Shown here: piece by piece, positions 28,966-39,248 of the stretch
How positions within the stretch are numbered: position 1 is the first letter of the stretch
How the letters are laid out: every line of letters starts with the position of its first letter
NCBI GenBank assembly: GCA_030407315.1
Contig: JALQPE010001895.1
Span: 93,267-157,266, forward strand
Direction: 5' to 3'
From: Asparagopsis taxiformis
Lineage: Eukaryota > Rhodophyta > Florideophyceae > Bonnemaisoniales > Bonnemaisoniaceae
DNA length: 64,000 bases
Notes under the pieces: generated by a model
The model's input: only the letters and a program-made list of their open reading frames with translations
Databases searched by the model: none
Told to the model about the DNA's origin: nothing
Translations under genes and position numbers: made by a program

Positions 28966-30192
28966 ATGGAACGAACGATCTATCTCCTATCTCTGTCGCT
29001 CCCAGTCATCTTCCTGGCTCTGACCATCAAAAAGTCAAAGGTCCGATCTGCTGAAACACACCCGTTCTGCTCGCTGCACCCTGTAGCCACAAAAGTATGT
29101 CAGACAGTAACCCGTCTTCAAGGCAGAGACCATCTCCCGCGAGAAATTATCCCGCTAACTGAATCCCTTGTCCGGATCCCCAGCGTGTCGGGCCGCGAGC
29201 AGTCCGTAACCAACTTTGCAAAATCCTGGCTCATGTCCAATTCACTACAAGTAACATCTCAGAAGATCCCGCCTCTTCGAACTCGGCTGCCGTCGCGTCG
29301 AAATCTTCTCGCCTATCCGAAGGATATTGCGTCAATCCGTGTGTTGCTATCCACACACCTCGACACAGTGCCCAAACCGCTCGAAGTGAAGCGCACATCG
29401 GATAGATTGTACGCTCGCGGCGCCACAGATGCCAAGTCGCAGGCGGCTGCCATGATGATGACTGTCGCCGCGCTGAACGATCCTCGTGTCGGTGTACTGT
29501 TTCTCGCCGGTGAAGAGACGGACCATGCCGGGATGCGTCGTGCGCACGAGCTGGGTTTTAATGAAAGCATCACGCTGGTGAATGGAGAGCCGACAAAGGG
29601 GAAGCTTGTTTCGTTTCAGAAGGGCATGTTGAAGGGTGTTGTAAAGGTTACAGGCGTTGCCGCTCATAGTGGATATCCGGAACTGGGGTCGTCGGCCGTG
29701 CATATTCTGTTAAAGTTGTTGAATGAACTTTTGGAGATGGAATGGCCTGTTGTGGATGGGGTGAAGACGACGATGAATATTGGCGTTGTGAAGGGTGGTG
29801 ATGCGCCAAATGTTGTTGCCGCTTCTGCTAGTGCTGATGTGCTGTTTAGACTCGGGGGTGCTCCCGAGGATGTTCTGGCGATGTTGGAAAAAGTGCTGGA
29901 AAAGTATGAGAACTGCGTGTGGGAAACCATTACGATGAATGCTCCGTATGAGTTTTACGTGCCGCAGCGAGTTGGTGACAAGTTTGGAACGGATGTTGTG
30001 GCATACAACACGGATGTACCGTACTACCAAGGATCGCTGCGACGGGCAGTGTTATTCGGTGCTGGGTCGATTGAACAAGCACATACGGTTGATGAGTTTG
30101 TTGGCATCGCGCAAGTGGAAGCGCTACCGGGTCAGTTGAAAGCTATTGTGACGGAACTATTGGAGATTGATGAAGAAGAATGCAACGCGTGA
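28966..30192 (+). CDS. M20 family metallopeptidase / deacylase (ArgE/DapE/ACY1 type)
   Basis: A 408-residue di-zinc hydrolase. The metal set is visible: H131 and D133 in STHLDTVP, bridging D155 in GATDAKSQ, catalytic E183/E184 in AGEETDHAG and C-terminal H373 in EQAHTVDEF. The lid/dimerisation domain contains KGVVKVTGVAAHSGYPELG. The sequence is nearest to the acetylornithine deacetylase / lysine-biosynthesis deacylase branch, so deacylation of an amino-acid precursor is the likely role. Residues 3-20 are hydrophobic (IYLLSLSLPVIFLALTI), which suggests a signal peptide or anchor and hence a secretory or membrane location. That is unusual for an arginine-pathway enzyme. Confidence 0.85.
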   Translation: MERTIYLLSLSLPVIFLALTIKKSKVRSAETHPFCSLHPVATKVCQTVTRLQGRDHLPREIIPLTESLVRIPSVSGREQSVTNFAKSWLMSNSLQVTSQKIPPLRTRLPSRRNLLAYPKDIASIRVLLSTHLDTVPKPLEVKRTSDRLYARGATDAKSQAAAMMMTVAALNDPRVGVLFLAGEETDHAGMRRAHELGFNESITLVNGEPTKGKLVSFQKGMLKGVVKVTGVAAHSGYPELGSSAVHILLKLLNELLEMEWPVVDGVKTTMNIGVVKGGDAPNVVAASASADVLFRLGGAPEDVLAMLEKVLEKYENCVWETITMNAPYEFYVPQRVGDKFGTDVVAYNTDVPYYQGSLRRAVLFGAGSIEQAHTVDEFVGIAQVEALPGQLKAIVTELLEIDEEECNA

Positions 30193-30265
30193 ACGGATGA
30201 GAATATAGCAGAGTTATGTAGATGATTTATGGGATAAATAATGAGTGTGACTGACAGATTTACGC

Positions 30266-30928
30266 TTAGCGGTATGTAGAAGAGGAGAAGATATCGCGCG
30301 ATGCATCGGTCATTCCAAATGTTTTTCGCACAGCAGCCGTCAAGTTGGATATGGCGAGCATAATGATGTTTCTGCTACGCTTCTTCTTGGATTCATCGTT
30401 TTGATAATTTGCATGCGCGGACGAGAGCGCACCGGCGGTCGGTAGAACCGAGTCGTTGACGGTCAAGGAGCAGAAGAAGGCGCACGGGACGAGCCAGACG
30501 GTCAGGAGGTAGAAGGAGGCCATGGCGGGCACGGGGGTGACTCGATAGCGATAGAAGAGCTCGACGTCGGTTTGGAAGAATCGGAACCAAAAGTAGTTGT
30601 TGGCGAGGAACATGAGGCATGATAAAATGAATTGCGGAGAAGAGGGCTCGATGAACGGGAAGGATTGTAACAACAAGAGATACACGGTGTGGGAGGCCAA
30701 GCCCACAAAGCACTGCATGAACGGGAAGCCTTCATAACTCCACAGCAGCAAATGGAGCACAAATTGACAGAGAATTGTGACACGGATTAATTTTCGCGTA
30801 AACGTCGTGTACTCCTCGGCGAGTTCAACGAGATAGTACAAACCGCACGCGAGACATACCGCCGCAAAGAGAAGGAAAAGATAACCGGAGATGTAGACCA
30901 CGACCACGAACAGAGATGGCAAATGCAT
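30266..30928 (-). CDS. SVP26: TEX261/SVP26-like ER-Golgi cargo receptor
   Basis: A 220-residue protein with five or so membrane segments across residues 1-165. Diagnostic pieces are GLYYLVELAEEY, LLLLQSFPFIEPSSPQFILSC, NNYFWFRFF and LTVWLVPCAFFCSLTVND, all in the order seen in TEX261/Svp26. Yeast Svp26 is a COPII adaptor that carries mannosyltransferases and other type II enzymes out of the ER. That fits a genome section with Golgi glycan enzymes, though adjacency does not prove a link. The cytosolic tail is basic and Ser-rich. It is convergent with the M20 gene, 73 bases apart. Confidence 0.94.
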   Translation of the reverse strand: MHLPSLFVVVVYISGYLFLLFAAVCLACGLYYLVELAEEYTTFTRKLIRVTILCQFVLHLLLWSYEGFPFMQCFVGLASHTVYLLLLQSFPFIEPSSPQFILSCLMFLANNYFWFRFFQTDVELFYRYRVTPVPAMASFYLLTVWLVPCAFFCSLTVNDSVLPTAGALSSAHANYQNDESKKKRSRNIIMLAISNLTAAVRKTFGMTDASRDIFSSSTYR

Positions 30929-31055
30929 GACACAAGACGCAGCGGAACGAGACGGCGAACAATCGACGGTTGTAACAACGGAGATGTCGGGATCATGTCA
31001 GCGCAGTTGGCGACGATTTTCAATTTACCTACACTACTACAACGTGTACACCGTG

Positions 31056-31748
31056 TCATCCGCCGCCATCTCCACCTCGCTCATCATCACCGCCACCTCC
31101 ATCCCGACCCATCTGTTGTCTCGCACGCAATCTATCGACAACATCCGCGCCTTTCAGAATCCCCCTCTCGAGCGGTTTCCGTCTCTCCACAACGCTCTTA
31201 TCCCTCGGATCGAGCGGCGGCAATTGCTCCCATCTCTTGAGCGCGCGTTTCCCCCTGCGTTCGATCGCGCTACCAAAGCCGGCGCGATCGGCGGCGATGG
31301 CGCGCGCTCGAATTTCGCCGACAGCCTCCTTGATAATGCGGCGCTGATTGTCGTCGAGCAGCATGCCAGCGACGGAGAGCCGATGTCGAAACTCGAGTGC
31401 GGGCCGACTGGCGTGCGCGAGCGCGGCCAACGCCGTCTTGATCGACGCCAGATCGAGCGGTAGCAGACGTCCGCGCTCGTAGAATGTCGTTTGAACAGAC
31501 GCGTGCATCTCCTTGAACTCGCTCAACGGCAATGATAGACGCACAAGTAGCTTGGTGCTCGGCGCCAATTGTACGCGCAGAAACGGGAAGCGTGTCGGTT
31601 CGATGCCGAACGCTACTTGCGATCCGCCGTGAATGTACGACTCGACCGCCAGGAAACAACGCGCCGACCGCGCAATGCGCAGCGTCGCGTCGAAGCCGAG
31701 CCCTGGTTGCGGGTGCGTTATGACGCGCAGTGAAGGGCTGGCACCCAT
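31056..31748 (-). CDS. Hypothetical protein, unrecognised
   Basis: A 230-residue ORF with coding-like composition and the C-rich start and G-rich end seen in neighbouring genes. The first half looks like a mixed alpha/beta fold with hydrophobic strands (ARCFLAVESYIHGG, FLRVQLAPSTKLLVRLSL). The second half is basic and helical (RRIIKEAVGEIRARAIAADR, RRGKRALKRWEQLPPLDPRDK). It ends in an Asp/Gly/Arg-rich tail. No signal peptide or membrane segment is seen. It sits 127 bases upstream of the SVP26 start on the same strand. No family is recognised. Confidence 0.6.
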   Translation of the reverse strand: MGASPSLRVITHPQPGLGFDATLRIARSARCFLAVESYIHGGSQVAFGIEPTRFPFLRVQLAPSTKLLVRLSLPLSEFKEMHASVQTTFYERGRLLPLDLASIKTALAALAHASRPALEFRHRLSVAGMLLDDNQRRIIKEAVGEIRARAIAADRAGFGSAIERRGKRALKRWEQLPPLDPRDKSVVERRKPLERGILKGADVVDRLRARQQMGRDGGGGDDERGGDGGG

Positions 31749-31981
31749 GATGACGGCAATGCACCGGGTGGGGTGAAGTGTTGTGTCTGGGTGGTTGCGG
31801 ATGCGATGATTTTATTGGAGCAGTAGATGGGGTGGGAGGAAATTTGGACATTAAATTTGAGAGAGCATTGATGTCGGTGATTATACACCTTTTTGCGTCG
31901 CCAGGGTCGTGTTAGAGACGGAGTCGATCATCAGACGCAGCAATTGACATATGCCATGCCTTGTCCATAGCAATTTGTATC

Positions 31982-33085
31982 ATGAATCTCTTCCGACTTT
32001 CCTCTGGGCGCTCCGCAAACGCCGACGCCGCCGTTCGTGCCACCAACGATGACGCCTTTGCATCCAAAGTAGCCGCCGTGCAAAAGGGCTACTATGAGGA
32101 CCAGTTTGTGTCCGCTATAGCGAGTCAGTTTCCACAAACTGCATGCTTCGGCTCCAGCACAGTGCCGGAGGAGCGATTCCGTCGTACCCCGCTCATTAAT
32201 CGCGGCACATTTGCGCGCGTCCTGCTCAAAAACATCTTTGTCAAAGGCTTTCGTCGTCACAATTCCGCAGGCTCCATCCAAATCGTCTCCCTCGGCGCCG
32301 GTTTCGACACCCTGCCGTTTCAGCTCATAGATGACGCCGGCCTCTACCCGCCCTTTCGCTTTGTCGAAATTGACTTTCCCGACGTGGTCAAAGCCAAGAT
32401 TGATATTGTTCGAAACGTGCCGCGCATAAGCAGATTGTTTGAGAGTGTCACCAACACCGAACATGGCATCTCGGCAAGAGAAGCCGGCTCGTTCGATGCG
32501 CTCAAGTCGACCTATTCGTTACACGGTTGCGATTTGCGTGACTTGTCCGCACTCAGTACCGTGCTCAGTGAAGCGTCGATTGACTTTACATGTCCCACCC
32601 TCTTCCTCGCCGAAATCGTGCTCATCTACATGGAGCCCAAGCATTCCGACAACCTGATAAAGTTCTTGGCCGATTCCTTTACCGGAAACACATGCTTCAT
32701 CAACATCGAGCATATCGGCCCCGATGATCCTTTCGGTCGTGAAATGATGCGCAATATCGCCGCGAGAGGCTCCCCGTTGCTCGGCATCAAAAAGTATCCC
32801 ACAATTGAATCGCAGAAGAATCGCTTCCGAAAGCTCGGATGGGCAGACGGTGAAGGTTTCACATTTCTCGAAGCCTTTCAACGCGCCCTCAACCGCTCGC
32901 AGACTTTGAACCTCAACAGAATCGAGCCGTTGGACGAAACGGAGGAATGGGTCCTCATTATGCAACACTATTGCATCATGGTCGCTGTGGATTCTGGCCA
33001 GGAGGGAGAAGAAGATCTTCAAGGAATGCTCAAGTCGTGCTTGTCCCAGGGTCTCTCCAAGTCTGTTATGTCATCACCGGTGTAA
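31982..33085 (+). CDS. LCMT1: Leucine carboxyl methyltransferase 1 (PP2A methyltransferase)
   Basis: A 367-residue SAM-dependent enzyme that methylates the C-terminal leucine of PP2A catalytic subunits and so controls holoenzyme assembly, in the cytosol. Family landmarks are VQKGYYEDQF, PLINRGTFAR, the SAM-binding glycine-rich loop VSLGAGFDTLPF, EIDFPDVVKAK, LHGCDLRD, FLAEIVLIYMEP and NIEHIGPDDPFGREM. The last two are typical of LCMT1. The length is close to human and yeast (PPM1) enzymes. A TTG at 31961 opens the frame; ATG 31982 is chosen. The stop overlaps the end of the convergent WD40-like gene by 12 bases. Confidence 0.95.
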   Translation: MNLFRLSSGRSANADAAVRATNDDAFASKVAAVQKGYYEDQFVSAIASQFPQTACFGSSTVPEERFRRTPLINRGTFARVLLKNIFVKGFRRHNSAGSIQIVSLGAGFDTLPFQLIDDAGLYPPFRFVEIDFPDVVKAKIDIVRNVPRISRLFESVTNTEHGISAREAGSFDALKSTYSLHGCDLRDLSALSTVLSEASIDFTCPTLFLAEIVLIYMEPKHSDNLIKFLADSFTGNTCFINIEHIGPDDPFGREMMRNIAARGSPLLGIKKYPTIESQKNRFRKLGWADGEGFTFLEAFQRALNRSQTLNLNRIEPLDETEEWVLIMQHYCIMVAVDSGQEGEEDLQGMLKSCLSQGLSKSVMSSPV

Positions 33086-34114
33086 CAAGCTTGAAGCGCA
33101 CTTTATCTCATCGTCGTACTCCGTCGAATTGCCAGAGGCAACTAGCGGTCCATTTGGCCAGTCGACGTACTCCAATTCAGACATGTCATACATCCATATC
33201 ACAATTCCTTTCAAAGTTGCCGCAAGCCCTTTGATCATCTTTCTCTTCCCGTCTGCAATATTCAAACGCTGCTTCTCCCCAGTTGCAAGTGCTATATAGT
33301 AAAGCTCCCCGCTTCGTGAAAATGCAATCCCGGTTCCATGACCACAAACAGCTATAAACGGTCCAACTTGAATTCGAAAATCATAATCCTCCTTCGTCTC
33401 CGGTTTCACTTCCCATCCCACACAATACCGTAAACCAGTGAAAACATATTTCATCAACCGACCACTCCACCACGCCACCAGTAAACAATCCTCACCGGCC
33501 CCATTCGACACAAACTTCATCTGCGTAATCCGATCTCCATTCCCGCAATCTTCCGGCAGTCCAAGAATGCACATCGCGGAGCCGTCCGGCGCAACGCCCC
33601 TCACAACCTGTTGCACCGATTGCGCGTCCCAGATCGCGACACGACCATCCATCGCGCCGGCAGCAATCCGCCCGTCCGCCCGCACGTCCACGCACACGCA
33701 CGCATATCCACGGCTGCCGCTCAGCGCGTGCGGGCCCTCGACGCGGCGATCGTCCAGTCCAAATGCCACGCAGAACACGCCATCGTATCCCGCCACTCCG
33801 ACGAGCGCCCATTCGTCGCACGCCCCGTACCGACACACCGCCATGTCCTGCGGGTCGAAATGCAGCCTGTCTTTCGAACGAATCGTGACCTTTTTATTCA
33901 CATCGTGCACAACTACATGTCCGGCCTCGATGCTCGCGAATATATCATCCGCCCCCGCTGCATGCGCTGACACTGGTCGCGGAAGGGATACTGGGCGGGT
34001 GCCGTTTTCAGATTCGATGGCGTAGAGATTGTGCCCGCGGATCGACAGATGCGTGGACGACGCGTGGGATCTCAGACAGTTTTGGAGACCGGTTGCAGGT
34101 AATGTTGATAACAT
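33074..34114 (-). CDS. WD40-like repeat protein
   Basis: A 346-residue protein whose middle reads as beta-propeller blades: DDIFASIEAGHVVVHDV, EWALVGVAGYDGVFCVAF, ADGRIAAGAMDGRVAIWDAQ and EDCLLVAWWSGRLMKYVF. Only one repeat has a clean GH...WD-type end (VAIWDA), so the propeller is diverged. The specific family is not recognised. No membrane segment or signal peptide is seen. Its 3' coding end overlaps that of LCMT1 tail-to-tail. Confidence 0.65.
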   Translation of the reverse strand: MLSTLPATGLQNCLRSHASSTHLSIRGHNLYAIESENGTRPVSLPRPVSAHAAGADDIFASIEAGHVVVHDVNKKVTIRSKDRLHFDPQDMAVCRYGACDEWALVGVAGYDGVFCVAFGLDDRRVEGPHALSGSRGYACVCVDVRADGRIAAGAMDGRVAIWDAQSVQQVVRGVAPDGSAMCILGLPEDCGNGDRITQMKFVSNGAGEDCLLVAWWSGRLMKYVFTGLRYCVGWEVKPETKEDYDFRIQVGPFIAVCGHGTGIAFSRSGELYYIALATGEKQRLNIADGKRKMIKGLAATLKGIVIWMYDMSELEYVDWPNGPLVASGNSTEYDDEIKCASSLLHR

Positions 34115-34850
34115 CCGTGCGTGGTGGGTTTGTGGTATTGGTGGTTTATGGAAAGAACTGGGAATGGTTTTATCCAGTATCGATACTTTGTGGATTTCAT
34201 CCCGGGAAGTGTTTGTTCGCTGTGCGTAGATGTTGATCAGCTTGTCTTTAGATGAAGGTCGACAAATTGGAGGAATCGATTTTTTTTATCACTTGGCTTT
34301 GCTCGGCTACTGTACGACACATGACATAAACATGCTGCGTGCCGCTCAGGACGAATTCAAAGTGCCAAGAGACGCAGGCTTGACCTATTCAGCTTCTTAA
34401 CCGTTCATAGCCTTGCCCGTCAAGGGCACCTTCTAAATTACTGCGCTGTTCCTTTGAATATGAACATGACCTAACTGATTTTATAAGCTGCATCATAGCA
34501 ACCGGTAATCTCTACAATCCATCACGCTTCAAATTAGAACAACAGCTGATTCAGGTCCCTACAGTCTCTGAAAGCGTATGCAACACCTTTTCTGGTGTTA
34601 CTACATAGTAACGTTCCTGCTCTAAATAATCAAGTATACCAATGCCGTTCCAACCAAACGGTACGATCTCTGAGCCCCATCGACAACAATCTCAGCTGCA
34701 CGACACTTGCACATACACCATCACGTCGATTCGCCTAGTCAATGCGGGCTGCTAGCTGTGGTCAAGGTCAGCCCCCCATGCCAGCAGTTTACAATTAATT
34801 CAAACTTGGGAAGAGGGCATCGGCAGGCTGCTACATCAACTTTCCCTGGA
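34115..34850. other. Divergent promoter, WD40-like gene and nucleotide-sugar transporter gene
   Basis: A head-to-head region of 736 bases with no supported gene. A poly-T run is at 34279-34287. The transporter frame is open from TTG 34707 but has no ATG before 34851. Confidence 0.45.
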
Positions 34851-36146
34851 ATGGGAGAAAGAGTTTCCGACGAAAAAATCCCTCTGGTTCAAAGCGAAGA
34901 ATGCAGCGAATGTAGCAATTCTGAAACTGTATCTCTTCTGCAAGGTGCAGATACAACGTGTGCAACCCGTGAGCATCAACCAGGGGGACATCGACCAGCG
35001 GTTCGTATTACAGATCTACCGTCTTATCTTACATCATGTCCCAAGTTTTCAGCATGTGAAACCAAGAAAAGAGAGCCGCCCCTGCGTTTCGAAGGAGGCA
35101 GCAATGTGCGAGGGAACCTATATGTGGCCTTTGTTATCACTTGCTTTGCCGGCTCCTCACTTGGAGCCATCTTTATCAACAAGACTTGTCTTACTGGATA
35201 TAATTTTCACTACCCATTAACACTAATACTCGGTCAAATGGTATTTGCGGTCGGTTTGTTACTGCTACTTCACAAAGCCAGATATAGAGAAATTCCATCA
35301 GCGGGTCGACAGGAGCTACTAGCAATGGCGTTTCCTACAGTTTTATTCATCGGAAATGTCGTGGTTGGATTAAGCGCATTGAGTCTAGTCAATATCCCCA
35401 TGTTCTCAGCTTTCCGACGTCTGACGTTGCTATTCGTCATGGCGGCAGAATTTGTTTTCCTCGGGAAAATGCACACAAAGGGAATCGTCGCCGCAGTAAC
35501 CATCATGACATTTGGAGCATTTATCTCTGCTCTTGACGACGTAGCATTTTCAAAAATGGGCTATTTCCTCGTGCTGATGAACAACATTCTAACCGCGTGC
35601 TATCTGGCGTCGATCAAGAAAACCATGCGAGAAACCGGTTTCGACCCGCTCGCGCTTCTGTTCTACACAGCTCTGCTTGGAATACCGGTCGTGGTCATGC
35701 TGCAGATCTGCACGGGAGAGCTGTCGCACGTCGTGCATGCGTTTCAAACGCAGGAGATTCTGCGGACGTGGGGCTTTCTGATGAGTCTACTATTGACGGC
35801 CTCGGGGGCATTTGCGGTGAACTTTTCGACTACGTTGTGTACTAAAGTGACGTCGCCTCTGACGACTTCGGTCGCTGGACAGGTGAAGAATATTCTGCAG
35901 ACGATCCTGGGATGTTTTAGCTGGGGATTCGTACCGACGATTACAAATATTGCGGGGCTTTTTATCGCTCTTTGTGCGCAGATCTGGTTTGCGATTCTGA
36001 AATATTACGAAAATCACGCCGAGTCCAAGGAGGAAGAGGACAGTCGAATGAGCGATTTCGTCTCGAGTAATGTCTGGAATTATGGCAGTGCGAAGGGGAA
36101 AAGTTACAGCGAAGCTTATCTATATAATAGAGTGCATAGATCGTGA
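34851..36146 (+). CDS. Nucleotide-sugar transporter, SLC35D type
   Basis: A 431-residue DMT-superfamily transporter. A soluble acidic N-terminus of about 90 residues precedes ten hydrophobic segments. SLC35D-like landmarks are LVNIPMFSAFRRLTLLFVM (cf. the 'MFTVLRR' region), GAFISALDDVAFSKMGY, LTACYLASIKKTM, LLFYTALLGIPVV and the C-terminal LTTSVAGQVKNILQTILG. SLC35D proteins move UDP-glucuronate, UDP-N-acetylhexosamines or related UDP-sugars into the ER/Golgi lumen in exchange for UMP. The exact substrate cannot be told. Supply of sugars for matrix polysaccharides is a reasonable inference. ATG 34851 is the first in-frame ATG. Confidence 0.9.
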   Translation: MGERVSDEKIPLVQSEECSECSNSETVSLLQGADTTCATREHQPGGHRPAVRITDLPSYLTSCPKFSACETKKREPPLRFEGGSNVRGNLYVAFVITCFAGSSLGAIFINKTCLTGYNFHYPLTLILGQMVFAVGLLLLLHKARYREIPSAGRQELLAMAFPTVLFIGNVVVGLSALSLVNIPMFSAFRRLTLLFVMAAEFVFLGKMHTKGIVAAVTIMTFGAFISALDDVAFSKMGYFLVLMNNILTACYLASIKKTMRETGFDPLALLFYTALLGIPVVVMLQICTGELSHVVHAFQTQEILRTWGFLMSLLLTASGAFAVNFSTTLCTKVTSPLTTSVAGQVKNILQTILGCFSWGFVPTITNIAGLFIALCAQIWFAILKYYENHAESKEEEDSRMSDFVSSNVWNYGSAKGKSYSEAYLYNRVHRS

Positions 36147-37873
36147 TATTGATCGCTTGTGATGCCAAGCTGTGAATGAAGCGCGAAGCATGTTTGGGTA
36201 TTGCTGGAGGAGGATGAGAAGATGTTTGTGGGTTCAATTTTGTCCATAATTTGGACACTCGACCGTGCGTGGCGTAGCATTGTTGTGGACAGTCGTGATC
36301 ACGCGCCCCTTCCATTCTAAATTATCGCGAAATGAGTAGAGTCCATAAGTCAGGGACATGTCGAAATTGTTCCTTCTAGAATTGGAACATACGGTATGAC
36401 TAAACGGAAAACAACACCGGCCTTTTATACAACGTTACTGTTGGCAGCGATGACAACACAGCAACAAGTCGTGACTAGAATACATGCGAACAAATATGGA
36501 GCATTGATGTCGAGAAAGATTGCGCGATTGTGATTCGAGCACTATTCGGCGAGAAAAAGTTTACACTGTCTCCAAATTGACTACACATCATTGACGGCAG
36601 TTATTGGCACGAAGGCCTCGGGGGTAGTACCACAACGCGTGTCGAGCAAGTAATAGCACATCTGCATTGCAGTGCATTGCTTGACGCAAATTGTAAGGCA
36701 CACATGTGCGCTGCAACGAGCCGAGTTGATGGATCGAAGGGTCGATCACCAATAAGGAGGCTTGGCAGGGCCGGAGTAAGGGGATTCGACGATCACGAGA
36801 GGAGTCTTGCCATGGAAATGACGCAACGAAATCAAATACGCATATACAAGGAGGACGGATACTGCGAGGTCACGCTCCGACTTGAATTGAAAGGAGCTGG
36901 GAGCGGGGCGGATCGGCTTACATTTTTGCGGAAAAGCTTTCCACCTTGAATCAAAGTTTGAAAGGTTTTCGAAAAGGGCAAAGCAGAAATAGATTGGACC
37001 TGTGGGTGTATACTTTGAAAACCGGCGTGCGACGTTGGTATAACTTTGCAGTATTTCAAAGCGGACGCACGTAGACAAAACAAAATGTTTCAACGTTTCG
37101 CCAAATTTTCTAGTAGAAATCAGGCAGTATGTGGCCCTTCATCATATCAGTCAAGAAACAGCAACACCCACTCGAGCAGCCAATAGATCTTCTCTGATGA
37201 GTCACAAATGCGCAAAAAGGCCTCTTTTTCAAGCCAAATACAATATTCCACGACATGACGTAGTAGTAATTCATATCAGAAGCAACAAGGCGAAACCCTA
37301 CCAGTTTCATACCATCCAACCCAGTCGCGCGTTCCATCAGTGGCTCAGTGACTGGAGAGCAGCAGTGCGCCAATACACCCTTACGACCAACGACCAATCG
37401 ACGTGTGGTCTCATACAGTGATCGCAAGCGCGCGCCATTCTTCCGCCGCAAAAAATTTTAACAACTGCAGCCGCGCTATGATATTTTGCCAAACGCGCAG
37501 TTGTCAGTGTCCGTTGCCAGACTAATATCTCTTTCGAAGGGCCAATCACAACGCATCATTCCGTATTGCTTGTTGCCACGTCGCCATCTTCCATGACACG
37601 TCGCAAGTCAAGCGCGACGCAAGCCATGCGTGCGACGCTCGTATCGCCAACGAGCGGTGGAAAACGACCCAACAGCGGCAACATTTCCGGTGCGATACAA
37701 ATGGCGTGGCTCGATCCAGCATGTCACCTTTGCAACAACACCGTTTACCTAGTCTATTCTGCATATCTAATATCGTCGTACACATTTGCAACCGTCTTGT
37801 ACAAACACCATCCGTCACATTAATACACATATGTTCAAATTGCCGGCCGCACATCCATGCGTCATACCGGCAA
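36147..37873. other. Gene-poor intergenic region
   Basis: About 1.7 kb between the transporter genes. Overlapping short frames occur on both strands (for example 36746-37093 and 37110-37451 on the minus strand), but their translations are Cys/Arg/His-rich, lack domains and do not show the local coding composition. No RNA gene or repeat is seen. Confidence 0.45.
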
Positions 37874-39248
37874 TTAAAAGTCAAACATTGCACCACCAAA
37901 CAGTCCGACAACACAAACCACCAATCCAATCACGATAAACAACCTCCCGACACCTAATCGAACCGCATCTCTTTCCTCGCAAACGCGCTCCATTTGAATA
38001 GCGACCATCAGACGCCCCGGAAAATAAAACATAATAAGCGCCGTGCAGCCGCCGGCAATCGTATTCGCGATGCCCAAGTCGCTCAAACACACTGAACTCA
38101 CAGCCACAAAACAATTCAGCCCTGCAACAATCCCCATTCGTTTCAAATCTCCCATACCAGTCGTCCCACTCTCGCATACAATCGCCTCGATTTTCTTCCG
38201 CAATGGAATGATAAACAGTGCATACGTGATAAGTAGCAGACCGCCAATAGACCATTTTGCAACCAAAACAGTTGCAGATGTTTTCCCAAAACCGGCTAGA
38301 AGATTCGGGCCGAGATCGCGCCCGCTGTGCGCGAGATATCCCGCCACGGCCACGGGGAGGTAGCAGCATAGCATGATGCATACAGCCGAGACATTGACAA
38401 GCGCCATGCGCACCGGTGTAGGATTGCATAGTTCGCAGAGAGTTTCCGTGAGGACGTAGTGAAATGCGTACACAAAACAGATCATTGGTAGCGAGTACAG
38501 CATACCGTCGGGATGAAATTTGGTCCATTCCGTCTGTGGAGGCGATGACCAACTCGTGCTGTCACTTGTGAACACCAGCTGTGTCACTAGAGCAATTGCC
38601 TGAAGATAGCACCCTGCAGCGGCGATGAAGGATGCTGGTCCGAACGATGCCAGATTCGACACCAGCGTTGCCGGATATAATACAGCCACTGTACAAAAGA
38701 TTCGTTCGGGACGACTGAGATAGGCGGTGAACGGCAGCATGTCCTACAGAGATGAAAGCGGAAAATGTCAGAACGGCGGCATGTACATCGACAAACTGCG
38801 TCGCAATTGAGCTGAGCCGAACACGTACCGGAAGTAAATCTGCCAAGCCGACAATATATGATATCGCTGCGACAAGCAGCGCAACTGAGAGAAGAATATT
38901 GGAAATAAGTCCAAACACGGGACCGAAATAAAAGCAAACGATATCAGCATACGAGCTCTTCCGACACTGCAGCCCAGCGCTGACGACAGCCTGTGCGGAA
39001 AAGAAGGCCATGATCGCGAAGAAAAGCAGCGCCTCGAGCGCGGCAATGGGGCCGGCTATCTGCATGGTGTACGGTAAGCTGAGCATGCTTGCGCCCAGAG
39101 CGCAGGCGGAGAGATTCATCGCCGACGAGAAGATGGTACCGGATGCGGCGGCATTGTCTGGCTGCGAACCGGCGTCGGCGGGCCAGACGTGCGGGGCGCA
39201 GATGGGGGACAGAAGGGGTGTGTGGAGATCTGGCGAGAAGGCACCCAT
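37874..39248 (-). CDS. Amino-acid transporter, AAAP/SLC38 type, two exons
   Basis: Spliced gene: exon 1 is 38829-39248 and exon 2 is 37874-38743, giving 429 residues with about eleven membrane segments. The start is typical of AAAP proteins: GTIFSSAMNLSACALGASMLSLPYTM. The intron removes a segment inside the first frame, and joining yields YIVGLADLLP + DMLPFTAYLSRPERIF. This restores the family pattern in which a short polar linker (GDxLP) follows membrane segment 4. Later pieces are LYPATLVSNLASFGPAS and SVCLSDLGIANTIAGGCTALIMFYFPG. It is likely to carry neutral amino acids across the plasma or vacuolar membrane by H+ or Na+ coupling; the substrate is not deducible. Confidence 0.88.
38744..38828 (-). 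other. Spliceosomal intron, 85 bases
   Basis: The donor is CCG then GTACGT and the acceptor CATCTCTGTAG. A CTGAC branch-site candidate lies about 23 bases before the acceptor, with a pyrimidine-rich stretch between. It is in phase 0. Its length is not a multiple of three, so retention would shift the frame. Removal restores one continuous transporter. Confidence 0.88.

Noticed and set aside
36677..37451. Several 90-115 codon frames on both strands
   Set aside because: Overlapping, no domains and no consistent composition; probably chance.
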